Assembly (NCBI RefSeq): GCF_001050115.1
Contig: NZ_CP012024.1
Span: forward strand, 2,708,001 to 2,772,000
Length of the DNA: 64,000 bases
Origin: Bacillus smithii
GTDB lineage: Bacteria; Bacillota; Bacilli; Bacillales; DSM-4216
Direction: 5' to 3'
Position 1 is the first letter of the stretch; each line of letters starts with the position of its first letter. This document shows positions 21,467-29,150 of the stretch, one piece after another. The notes under the pieces were generated by a model that worked only from the letters and a program-made list of their open reading frames with translations, was not told where the DNA came from and did not search any database. Both the position numbers and the translations under genes were made by a program.

Positions 21467-21481
21467 TCATCTGATGACCTT
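21467..21481. promoter_or_regulatory. LutR-type operator
   Basis: GGTCATCTGATGACC is a perfect 7-1-7 inverted repeat whose core TCATC-N-GATGA is the published LutR recognition pattern. It lies 10 bp downstream of the -10 hexamer of the lutA promoter. Confidence 0.88.
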
Positions 21482-21490
21482 ATGATATAT

Positions 21491-21519
21491 AGTATATCAT
21501 AACTATAATTATGTCAAAA
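21491..21519 (-). promoter_or_regulatory. SigA promoter of lutABC
   Basis: Minus strand TTGACA (21514-21519), 17 nt, TACTAT (21491-21496). Immediately followed by the LutR operator. Confidence 0.85.
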
Positions 21520-21679
21520 TCAGTACAATATTCAAAAAAATTTTTTAATTCTTTCAAGGACAATCCATAAGATCAAAATTGAGTCGGGTCAAGAAAAATG
21601 ATAAGAGTTGTCTTATAAAGGGGCTTTTTATGGCTTTCATGGCCAAAATATATGTATAATGATGACTCCACAAGCACGC

Positions 21680-21822
21680 CATGGAAGATGACAGGTAGTT
21701 CATTTCCTGCTGCTGCTTTCTAATCAAAGCCCGATATACGCTCACCAGACGCAAGGAAACCTTCGTTCCCCGCCTGCTGCTGCTTTCTAATCAAAGCCCG
21801 ATACTACCTTTTATCTTCCATG
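21680..21822. repeat. Composite repeat: two 31-bp direct repeats inside 19-bp inverted arms
   Basis: Arms CATGGAAGATGACAGGTAG (21680-21698) and its near complement (21804-21822, 17 of 19 paired) enclose two identical 31-bp copies at 21706-21736 and 21773-21803, each beginning CCTGCTGCTGCTTTCTAATC, with 36 bp between them. The 67-bp period is not a multiple of three, so it is not a coding repeat. Not recognised; it lies between lutA and lutR and could be an extragenic repeat or a small folded RNA. Confidence 0.8.
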
Positions 21823-21883
21823 TCAATGCCCTATCATCACAAACTTATAACAATATTTTTTATATGTAAAAGGCTTGCCCTTT

Positions 21884-22618
21884 TCACATTTCGTTTTTCT
21901 TCTTCTCATCAGCAAAGGCTTCCATCAAGACTTGCTCTACACCTTCTAAATGCTTTAGCATCGCTTTTCGTGCGGCTTCCTTATCACGTTCGACAATAGC
22001 CTGATAGATTCTTTCATGTTCCTCGTTTAATTTCTCCATTGTAGCGTCCTCAGAATAAAGGAGCAACCGGCGAGTCTCTTTCATCGCTTCTGCCATTAAG
22101 TCGGAAACATGGTGCATTAATCGAACAAGCAAATGATTTTGCGTAGCTTTAGCAATGGCCATATGAAAGTCTAAATCCGCCTTTTCACCCAATTCCTCAT
22201 TCCCCACCGCTTTTTTCATTTCGGCTAAGGTCTCGCCAATTTGGCGCAAATCGCTGTCTGTCCGCTTAACAGCAGCGGCGGCGACTATTCCGGTTTCCAA
22301 AATTTTTCTCATTTCCAGCAATTGCTCAATCTGTTCATCACTCATTAAATACGCTTGCGAAAGAGGGTACATAATGCCATCCGGATTGAATTCTTTCACA
22401 AACGTGCCCTCTCCCTGCCTCATTTCTACGACACCCATTGCGCGCAGAGAAGTAAGCGCCTCGCGAATGGCGGAGCGCCCCACTTGAAAGTTTTCGGCTA
22501 ATGCCTGAACCGATTGTAATTTATCACCCGGTTTTAACTCACCGTTGCGGATCATTTCTAGAAGGACATTCGCCACTTCTTCATATATTTTTTTCGGCTT
22601 TATTTTTTTAAACTCCAA
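21884..22618 (-). CDS. lutR: LutR-like GntR (FadR-subfamily) regulator
   Basis: About 244 residues. Winged-helix GntR domain at the N-terminus (PGDKLQSVQALAENFQVGRS AIREAL) and an all-helical FCD effector domain (metal/ligand histidines near DLDFHMAIAKAT and HLEGVEQ). I prefer a TTG start at 22618 (LEFKKIKPKKIYEE), which has GGGAGG 8 nt before it; upstream in-frame starts lack this. Its position next to lutABC and the LutR-type operator there support the name. Confidence 0.85.
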   Translation of the reverse strand: MEFKKIKPKKIYEEVANVLLEMIRNGELKPGDKLQSVQALAENFQVGRSAIREALTSLRAMGVVEMRQGEGTFVKEFNPDGIMYPLSQAYLMSDEQIEQLLEMRKILETGIVAAAAVKRTDSDLRQIGETLAEMKKAVGNEELGEKADLDFHMAIAKATQNHLLVRLMHHVSDLMAEAMKETRRLLLYSEDATMEKLNEEHERIYQAIVERDKEAARKAMLKHLEGVEQVLMEAFADEKKKNEM

Positions 22619-22710
22619 AATTGTTTCCTCCCGTTGTATCTTTGCTATTTTCATTATATTATCTTTTTCCAATCAAAGTGGAAAATTTGAGTTACAATAA
22701 TAGAGAAACC

Positions 22711-22730
22711 TGGAACAGATTGGTGTTCCA
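22711..22730. promoter_or_regulatory. Inverted repeat upstream of the MFS gene, possible operator
   Basis: TGGAACA-GATTGG-TGTTCCA, perfect 7-bp arms, 13 bp past a TACAAT -10-like hexamer and 21 bp before the MFS ATG. The regulator is unknown. Confidence 0.5.
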
Positions 22731-22751
22731 AATGCAAAGGGTGTAAAAGCA

Positions 22752-23969
22752 ATGGAATATATCGAAAAGGGGAGCAAATTATATTCAAAAACGATTCTCT
22801 CCCTGTTTTTAGGAAGTTTTGTTACATTCGCCGTGATGTATAGCGTCCAACCGTTGATCTCCACTTTTTCAAAAGAATTTGATGTAAGTCCGGCTCGAGC
22901 AAGCCTGTCTCTTTCCCTTACAACCGGCTTGTTGGCTGTTTCGATGATTCTCGTTTCCGCCTTATCCGATGCAGTCGGAAGAAAAAAAATCATGGTGGCC
23001 TCTTTGCTGTTTTCTTCCATTTGTGCAGCCGTCACAGCTTTCAGTCAAAATTTTTGGTTTTTATTAACGGCAAGAGCGATTATGGGCATTGCCTTAGCGG
23101 GATTTCCAAGCATTGCGATGACCTACATCAATGAAGAATTCCACCCTAAAAACCTAGGCACTGCAATGGGGATGTACGTAAGCGGAACATCCATCGGCGG
23201 TATGGTTTCCCGCGTGGTCGTAGATGCTCTGACGGATTGGTTTTCTTGGCATGTTGCTTTAAGCGCCATCGCCTTCCTGTCTCTTCTTGTCAGTGCTTGG
23301 TTTTGGAAGTCCCTTCCGGATTCCCGTCATTTTCATGCTCAAAAAGCCAGTTTAAGAAAGCTGTTTTCCTCTCTTGGCCAAAGTTTAAGAGACCCCGGAC
23401 TGCTTTGTCTTTACAGTCTGGGCTTCCTGTTAATGGGAAGTTTTGTTACATTATATAACTATATCGACTATCCGTTAATGGGTGAACCTTACCATTTGAG
23501 CCAAACGATTGTCGGACTTATTTTTTTCATATACTTGGTAGGGACATTCAGTTCTACATTTATGGGACGAATGGCCGATCGGTTTGGCAAGCCGAAAGCT
23601 CTTGTCGCAAGCATTGGCATTATGCTTCTCGGGGGAATTGTGACGATCAACAGTATACTGGCGGTTAAGCTCATGGGCGTGGCCTTGTTTACATTTGGAT
23701 TTTTTGGCGGACATTCGATCGCGAGCGGATGGGTTGGTCAAAGAGCTCTAAACTTTAAAGCTCAAGCATCGTCTTTATATTTGTTGTTTTATTATACTGG
23801 CTCAAGCATCGTCGGTACAACGGGCGGCACATTTTGGAGCCGATTCGGATGGATCGGGGTGATCGGATTAATTGCTTCACTGCTCGTCCTCTCGCTCATT
23901 ATTGCGGAAATTCTTCCGTTATTGAAAATAAAAAGAAAACCGGACACGACTCATCACAAAGGATACTAG
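22752..23969 (+). CDS. MFS transporter (YnfM/YybF-like)
   Basis: 405 residues, 12 predicted membrane segments. The MFS loop 2-3 motif is present as SDAVGRKKIM, repeated in the second half as ADRFGKPKAL. YnfM/YybF-like members are proton-driven exporters, often of drugs or small metabolites; the substrate cannot be read from sequence. AAAGGGTG precedes the ATG. Divergent from lutR and with an inverted repeat in the promoter region. Confidence 0.85.
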   Translation: MEYIEKGSKLYSKTILSLFLGSFVTFAVMYSVQPLISTFSKEFDVSPARASLSLSLTTGLLAVSMILVSALSDAVGRKKIMVASLLFSSICAAVTAFSQNFWFLLTARAIMGIALAGFPSIAMTYINEEFHPKNLGTAMGMYVSGTSIGGMVSRVVVDALTDWFSWHVALSAIAFLSLLVSAWFWKSLPDSRHFHAQKASLRKLFSSLGQSLRDPGLLCLYSLGFLLMGSFVTLYNYIDYPLMGEPYHLSQTIVGLIFFIYLVGTFSSTFMGRMADRFGKPKALVASIGIMLLGGIVTINSILAVKLMGVALFTFGFFGGHSIASGWVGQRALNFKAQASSLYLLFYYTGSSIVGTTGGTFWSRFGWIGVIGLIASLLVLSLIIAEILPLLKIKRKPDTTHHKGY

Positions 23970-23980
23970 GACGACGAAAA

Positions 23981-24022
23981 AAAGGCGTTTTCCAAGATTC
24001 GAAGACCTTGGAAAACGCCTTT
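23981..24022. terminator. Bidirectional terminator between MFS gene and rodA
   Basis: AAAGGCGTTTTCCAAG and CTTGGAAAACGCCTTT form a 16-bp stem with T-runs on both strands, serving the two convergent genes. Confidence 0.92.
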
Positions 24023-24031
24023 TTTCATAAT

Positions 24032-25201
24032 CTAATAGGAAGAAAACATGAACCGTCTTTCATGGTAATACACAGAAAAAACCAGCCCCATCGCCAGCAT
24101 ATTTCCCATCAACGAACTTCCTCCATAACTAATAAACGGAAGAGGGATCCCTGTTATTGGAAGAAGCCCGACAGTCATTCCAATGTTTTGGAACACATGG
24201 AAAGTAATCATGGAAATAATGCCGGCGCACATATAAGAATAAAACGGATTTTTCGTTTGAAGCGCTATTTTCGTCAAATGGTAAACGAGCAGGAAAAACA
24301 AGCTGATGACTACACTAGCGCCCAGAAACCCGAATTCTTCGCCGACAATACTGAATATAAAATCAGTGTGGCTTTCAGGCAAATAAATATCCCGCTGGCC
24401 GAAACCCTTTCCCAATGTTTGTCCTGAGCCGATGGCCAACAGGGATTGGGTTAGATGATATCCGGACGAACTTTGATAACTGTACGGATCCAACCAAGAA
24501 TAGATCCGCCCAAACTGGTACTGTTTAACTCCCAAATATTTTTCCAATATTTTCGGATGCCACAGCACCATATAGAAAATACCAACGATCAATACAGCAG
24601 CTGAACCGAATAAAGGAACTAAGATTTTCCACGTAATTCCTGAGACAAAAATCATTCCAAGCAGGATCGCAATTAACACGAGCGATGTTCCCAAATCGGG
24701 CTGCTGCATCACAAGAAAAAGCGGCAGAAAGGTAGCCAACCCCATCTTGATCAAGAGCCAAAAATCCGATTCGATTGTTTTTACGGGATTTTTTTGATGG
24801 TGCTCAACCATGATTCTAGACAACACAAGAATCAAAAACACTTTTTCAAATTCGGACGGCTGCAACGAACCCATGGCAGGTACTTTATACCAGCTTTTTG
24901 CCCCATTGATGACGGGAGCAATGCTGGAAGGCGCCACGATTAAAAATGCCAACAGCAATATGCCCAAACCGTAAGTAAACCATGAAAGCTTCATCCATTG
25001 ATCGGCATCGACGCGGATTACTAACGCAATGATGCCAATACCGACACCATACCACATGATTTGTTTGACAACGAAATTTTCTTTATATTGACCAGTTGAC
25101 TGCGAACTGTAAATCGCAACTAAACTAGTGATCAACAACAACAGCAAAATGAATACAAGACCATAATCAATACGGCTTTGCGATTGATTTTGAGAAGTCA
25201 T
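24032..25201 (-). CDS. rodA: RodA/FtsW-family (SEDS) peptidoglycan polymerase
   Basis: About 389 residues with ten membrane segments. SEDS landmarks: GAKSWYKVPAMGSLQPSEFEK, the WLDPYSYQSSSGYHLTQSLLA extracellular loop with its catalytic-type aspartate, and the C-terminal LPFISYGGSSL. Polymerises lipid II glycan during cell elongation or sporulation, with a partner class B PBP elsewhere. ATG at 25201 with GAGGAG upstream; an earlier in-frame start lacks a site. RodA rather than FtsW is inferred from length and lack of extensions. Confidence 0.88.
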   Translation of the reverse strand: MTSQNQSQSRIDYGLVFILLLLLITSLVAIYSSQSTGQYKENFVVKQIMWYGVGIGIIALVIRVDADQWMKLSWFTYGLGILLLAFLIVAPSSIAPVINGAKSWYKVPAMGSLQPSEFEKVFLILVLSRIMVEHHQKNPVKTIESDFWLLIKMGLATFLPLFLVMQQPDLGTSLVLIAILLGMIFVSGITWKILVPLFGSAAVLIVGIFYMVLWHPKILEKYLGVKQYQFGRIYSWLDPYSYQSSSGYHLTQSLLAIGSGQTLGKGFGQRDIYLPESHTDFIFSIVGEEFGFLGASVVISLFFLLVYHLTKIALQTKNPFYSYMCAGIISMITFHVFQNIGMTVGLLPITGIPLPFISYGGSSLMGNMLAMGLVFSVYYHERRFMFSSY

Positions 25202-25905
25202 CCATGTCTCCTCTTCCCATAGAAAATTACAATATACCTCTAACATTATACCTTTTCAAGTAAATTTCACAATAGAAAAATGTTTCAAATCCAACAGTTT
25301 TGAAGATAAATAACGAAAGTCTCTCTCCATAATGACAACATGAGTAATAAAAAGCATTTTAAAAACAATGTCTCAGCTATTTTTAAACTTATACAAAATC
25401 ATGATCCGGATGGTGATTGCATCCATTTCTTTTTGATTTCATTTCAAGTTTGTTGCATGTCCGATTTCCCGCTTTTTATGATAGCACATAACGTGAATTT
25501 GCTGAACTATGACTAAGTGACTTCTTTTTGAGAAAAAAACGATCATGAAATTATGGGATCATGGCCTATAAATCATGCTCTTTTTCCAAAATAAACCGAA
25601 ATTTCGACTGTACTTTCATTTGAAATAAACAGAGGTGACAATCATGGTGAGGATGCCATGCTTGAGGTATAAACGCTCTCTAAAGGTGTAAAGCTTAGCC
25701 ATGACTGTTTCGCCGATTTTCATAGTTTAGAAAAGAGACTGACATGTCCTTTCAAGCGGAATAAAAAGAGATTTCCACCTGTGGGACCTTTGGGCCTACT
25801 GATCGTTGGATGAACAAAGAAGACGATTAGGGAGTGTTCCCTCGCTTAAGAACAGTTGCTGTTCTGCTTGTCTTGAAGAAGAGAACTGACTGCCCTTCAT
25901 GGGGA
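25202..25905. other. Intergenic stretch between rodA and the intron
   Basis: About 700 bp without a supportable gene. A plus-strand GAGGTG followed by a 15-codon frame near 25634-25690 is the only ribosome-site-like signal. I see no terminator or RNA family here. Confidence 0.35.
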
Positions 25906-26545
25906 ATCGAGTAGGAGGGAGCGATTAACTCCCGTCCTCTCACACCACCGTACGTACGGTTCCGTATACGGCGGTTCAATTAAGATAATTGACGCAAGTC
26001 TTTATAACTTCCGTGAATAGCTGTTCTCTTTATGCCAGTGGTCACTCCACCCTCCAAGAGGTCTCCCACGGGATTCACCGCTTCCTCCCTCAAGTGAGGT
26101 ACTACGTTTTCTGTGTTCATCATGACTCACTGAATACCAAGGGCTATTCTCTCTTAATTGTTCGGTCCTTCTTAGTTGTTCTAGACCAACTAATACTATG
26201 ACCTCTGCTGACTTCTGACGGTTCAGCTACTTATCACTAAGTAGGTTATGAAGAGTACTTCACATATCCGCCAGACCTCCCCGGGTAAGTACATGCACTT
26301 TCACACCATCTATCCGCCTCATTTACTCGATATGACCTTCGACAGAAAGAGCTTTGTTTTGTTATGCAAACTCACTCAATCATACCTAGCCTTATATGAG
26401 GTTCGTGTTCCTCGGACCGGTGTTTTGCCTCCAGCTTCCTTCAGATTCCGCGTCACCACGGACACCCTTGCTCTTGGCTAACCTCTACTTCTGTCTTCGG
26501 GGTTCGGGACTTACACCCTATAGTTCATGTACATGCCGGGCGCAC
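25906..26545 (-). mobile_element. Group IIC intron without reverse-transcriptase ORF, 640 nt
   Basis: On the minus strand the 5' end reads GTGCGCCCGGCATG, a classic group II start. Domain V at 25943-25977 (GAACCGCCGTATACGG, then CCGTACGTACGGTGGTG) and a domain VI hairpin (GGGAG/CTCCC) lead to the 3' end CCTACTCGAT, typical of bacterial class C. The element starts 3 nt after a strong terminator hairpin, the known target of class C introns. Full members are near 1.9 kb; here no RT/maturase frame remains between domains, so mobility would need RT in trans. Confidence 0.9.
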
Positions 26546-26548
26546 ATA

Positions 26549-26587
26549 AAAAGTCTTCCCCCGTTATTCTGTCGGGGGAAGACTTTT
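26549..26587 (-). terminator. Terminator of the nitroreductase gene; insertion site of the intron
   Basis: AAAAGTCTTCCCCCG and its complement form a 14-15-bp stem. The nitroreductase stop codon overlaps the stem, and the intron begins in the downstream T-stretch. Confidence 0.92.
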
Positions 26588-27212
26588 ATAAGAAGCGAAC
26601 GATATCTTCAACAGGAATTCTTGTTGTTTTGTAAGCAGGCGCAGCCGCTTTTCCTAAGGCAATTAACACCGTTGGAACGAAGCGATCGGAAATGTTAAAT
26701 CTTTCAACGAATTGTTTTTTATTAAAACCGCCCATCGGAACCGTGTCATAGCCACGAGCCTTCGCAATCAGCATGATTTGCATGGAAACAAGGCCGGCGT
26801 CAAATGAAGCTATATTTTTCCGGTCTTCCGCAGACAGAGATGGATAAAGTTTGTTAATGTTTTCGATCATGAGTCTCATTCTCTCTTCATCCATATAACC
26901 TGCTTCATAGTTGCTTCGATACACTTTTTCGGCGTTTTTATACATTTCCGTATCGCCTAAAACCGCAATGACGGCTGAGCATGTTTCTACTTGTTCTTGG
27001 TTATTGGCGATGGCGCGGAGCTCTTTTTTCGTTTCTTGATCTTGAATAACAAGAAAGCGCCATGGTTGAAGATTACTGGACGAAGGGGCCAAAGTGGCTT
27101 CCTTTAAAATTTCTTCAATTTCTTCCTTCGCAATTTTATAATTAGGATCATATTTTCTGACGGAATGGCGTTCTTTTATAACGGTAGATAAATCTGTAGA
27201 ATGACTTGTCAT
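26586..27212 (-). CDS. Nitroreductase-family FMN oxidoreductase (YdgI/YodC-like)
   Basis: About 208 residues of the NfnB/nitroreductase fold. FMN contacts are visible: KERHSVRKYDPNYK (phosphate-binding arginines), APSSSNLQPWRF and KARGYDTVPMGGF. Reduces quinones, nitroaromatics or similar with NAD(P)H. ATG at 27212 with GGAGGG 7 nt before it. A palindrome in the promoter region suggests a redox or quinone-responsive repressor, which is inference. Confidence 0.9.
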   Translation of the reverse strand: MTSHSTDLSTVIKERHSVRKYDPNYKIAKEEIEEILKEATLAPSSSNLQPWRFLVIQDQETKKELRAIANNQEQVETCSAVIAVLGDTEMYKNAEKVYRSNYEAGYMDEERMRLMIENINKLYPSLSAEDRKNIASFDAGLVSMQIMLIAKARGYDTVPMGGFNKKQFVERFNISDRFVPTVLIALGKAAAPAYKTTRIPVEDIVRFL

Positions 27213-27237
27213 ATTTCTTCCCTCCATGATCAAATTA

Positions 27238-27252
27238 CTTACTTTAAGTAAG
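27238..27252. promoter_or_regulatory. Perfect 7-1-7 palindrome before the nitroreductase gene
   Basis: CTTACTT-T-AAGTAAG, 26 bp before the start and downstream of TTGACG-17-TAAACT on the minus strand. HxlR/MarR-type repressors of Bacillus nitroreductases and azoreductases use similar sites; which one is not shown. Confidence 0.6.
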
Positions 27253-27438
27253 CACTGTTAAAAGTTTATCTTTCATAATAGATCACGTCAAGAAGGAGAT
27301 TTTATGATCATTAAAAAAGGAAAAAGGAGCCAACTAAATAGTCAGCCCCTGGTTATTTCAAATCATAGCGTCTCCGAACAGAAAAGACCTTTCGATGCCA
27401 TGAAAAATGATCATGGTGAAAGCTTGTTTCCGAAGAAA

Positions 27439-28062
27439 TTATTTTATAACGGTTGCTCGGCTGCGGCTCATTCGTCGTGAAGATTGTTTTTGGGCCTGTT
27501 TCTTCGGGTTGCGGTACGTTCCCAACAGCAAATCCATCAGCGGATTCGTTAGGCCAAACCAATATTTTTTGTTAATGGTGTGATGCTGCAAGTGATAGAC
27601 TTTCAGCCGCTTGCCGATAGGGGTGAAAGGCTCAATGGGACGATGAGCGGAAAAATGCCTCCATTGATGATAAAGCAGCGTTCCCGAAACGCCCGTGACA
27701 AAAGCGATGGAAAATGTGATATCCCGCATGATTAATTGAACGGCGAGAACCAGAAGCAAAAGCATTGGAAGAGTCAGCCAAGCAGGCAGCAAAATGCCTT
27801 TTAGCTCGCTCGGATGTTGGTGATGATGATCATGCCAGTCTTTTACAGGTTGTAAAAATCTTATTTTTTCCGGCAAAGACCCATGAAAAAGAAAACGATG
27901 AATAACATATTCCATAATACCGAAAAATATGATTCCAATTAAAAAAATAAATAAAAGGGGCCAGCGAATATAAAAGACCGATAAACTCAATCCGAGAAAT
28001 AAGAATAAGCCTAAACCAATCATTTCCGTTGTATTCCAAAATTCACGGACATACTTGAACAT
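27439..28062 (-). CDS. Fatty-acid hydroxylase/sterol desaturase-superfamily membrane protein
   Basis: About 207 residues with four membrane segments and the histidine clusters of the di-iron hydroxylase superfamily: HRFLFHG, WHDHHHQHP, HQWRHFSAHRP and YHLQHHTINKKYWFG. These bind two irons for O2-dependent hydroxylation of lipids or carotenoids. ATG at 28062 follows GGAGGGGGG. Stands alone. Likely substrate is a membrane lipid or fatty acid, which is inference. Confidence 0.85.
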   Translation of the reverse strand: MFKYVREFWNTTEMIGLGLFLFLGLSLSVFYIRWPLLFIFLIGIIFFGIMEYVIHRFLFHGSLPEKIRFLQPVKDWHDHHHQHPSELKGILLPAWLTLPMLLLLVLAVQLIMRDITFSIAFVTGVSGTLLYHQWRHFSAHRPIEPFTPIGKRLKVYHLQHHTINKKYWFGLTNPLMDLLLGTYRNPKKQAQKQSSRRMSRSRATVIK

Positions 28063-28279
28063 ATTTGGTCGTCCCCCCTCCTTTATTTTTTTTGTCAAAA
28101 ACTTGCTTTTTTCTATATATAATATTCAATCAATTGATGAGTGATGTCTATTATAGACTCTTTTCTTCCATCGATTCAGAAACCAAAAAATGAATCGCTC
28201 CATTCGGTGTTTCAACGCGGCCACGATTCCGTTTCATTTTCTTAAATCCAGACGTATTTTTTCCGAAGAAAAACATTCA

Positions 28280-28738
28280 TCACTTGTTTGATTTTGAATC
28301 AGTTCCCCAAGTATTGTATGATTTTGCTTCTTTTGGAATCGGTTTAAAGCGGAAATACCATAGCCCATTTTTTTGACTTATGTTCACTGGTTGAGTGAAA
28401 ACAGGGACGGGCAGTGGAATATGCTGCTCATTGGGAATAACTCTTCGCTTTTTTACAAAGTAGATAGGTTCTTTCTTCTTTTTCCATGAGGCGGTTTTTG
28501 TTTTTATCAGTAAATTTTGATGGTCCATCCACATTTGAAACTCATGTTGATCCAGACCGGGGAGTTCCAGTTCCAGAACAAGGAAATCGTTCCATTGATA
28601 AAGATTATAGTTCATTTTCTCTTCTTTATCTGAATATCCATCTTCTCGACCATGTTTTCTGGAATGAAACACGGATTTCCAAAAAGAATCATCCTGGACC
28701 TTATGAGCGAAATTCAGCCGTTTTTTCCATTTTTCCAT
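28280..28738 (-). CDS. Hsp20/alpha-crystallin-like protein (CotP/CotM-like)
   Basis: About 152 residues. The central 50-60 residues (NLYQWNDFLVLELELPGLDQ and HQNLLIKTKT) match an alpha-crystallin beta-sandwich, but the C-terminal GLWYFRFKP differs from the usual A-x-x-x-n-G-v-L. In Bacillus, relatives of this kind include coat proteins CotM and CotP as well as stress chaperones. The start is uncertain between ATG at 28750 and 28738; ribosome-site spacing favours neither clearly. Basic tail. Confidence 0.7.
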   Translation of the reverse strand: MEKWKKRLNFAHKVQDDSFWKSVFHSRKHGREDGYSDKEEKMNYNLYQWNDFLVLELELPGLDQHEFQMWMDHQNLLIKTKTASWKKKKEPIYFVKKRRVIPNEQHIPLPVPVFTQPVNISQKNGLWYFRFKPIPKEAKSYNTWGTDSKSNK

Positions 28739-28750
28739 CTCCGTTCTCAT

Positions 28751-29150
28751 CTCCCCTTAAAAACATAATGCCTTTTAGTCGTTTTCTGCATGATCGGTTT
28801 CCGTCTTTCCTCGTCACAAAATCATGAAGAATGCACTACTGATTTTCAAACTATGACCATAAACAGCCGTCTGCCTTTCCCAAATCCTTTTCGCTCGTTG
28901 ATCTATCTTATTCAAAAAAGCGCCCAATGTTCATGTTCATGAAACATATGCTCAAATTGCTTTTCCAACTGTATGGAGGCCTTTCCCTCGTACAAAAAGT
29001 TCAGAAGAGCAATGGACGTTATCAAAAACTGTACGCACAAAAATAGCAGGGCCAGGTTAGTCCCCGCTTGTCAGTTTTGAAAATACGTTTTATCTAATAA
29101 TATTTCATCTGCGTACGGCTTTTTTTATCATCTGTCTTCGTCCTTTTGGA
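28751..29150. other. Non-coding gap before the branched-chain operon end
   Basis: About 400 bp. No gene, RNA or terminator I can support. Confidence 0.4.

Noticed and set aside
21706-21803. Mini-CRISPR array reading of the 31-bp repeats
   Set aside because: Only two repeats, inverted arms around them, no cas genes and a repeat unlike known ones.
23834-24427. Plus-strand frame of 197 codons across the MFS end and rodA
   Set aside because: Crosses a strong terminator and is antisense to rodA; shadow frame.
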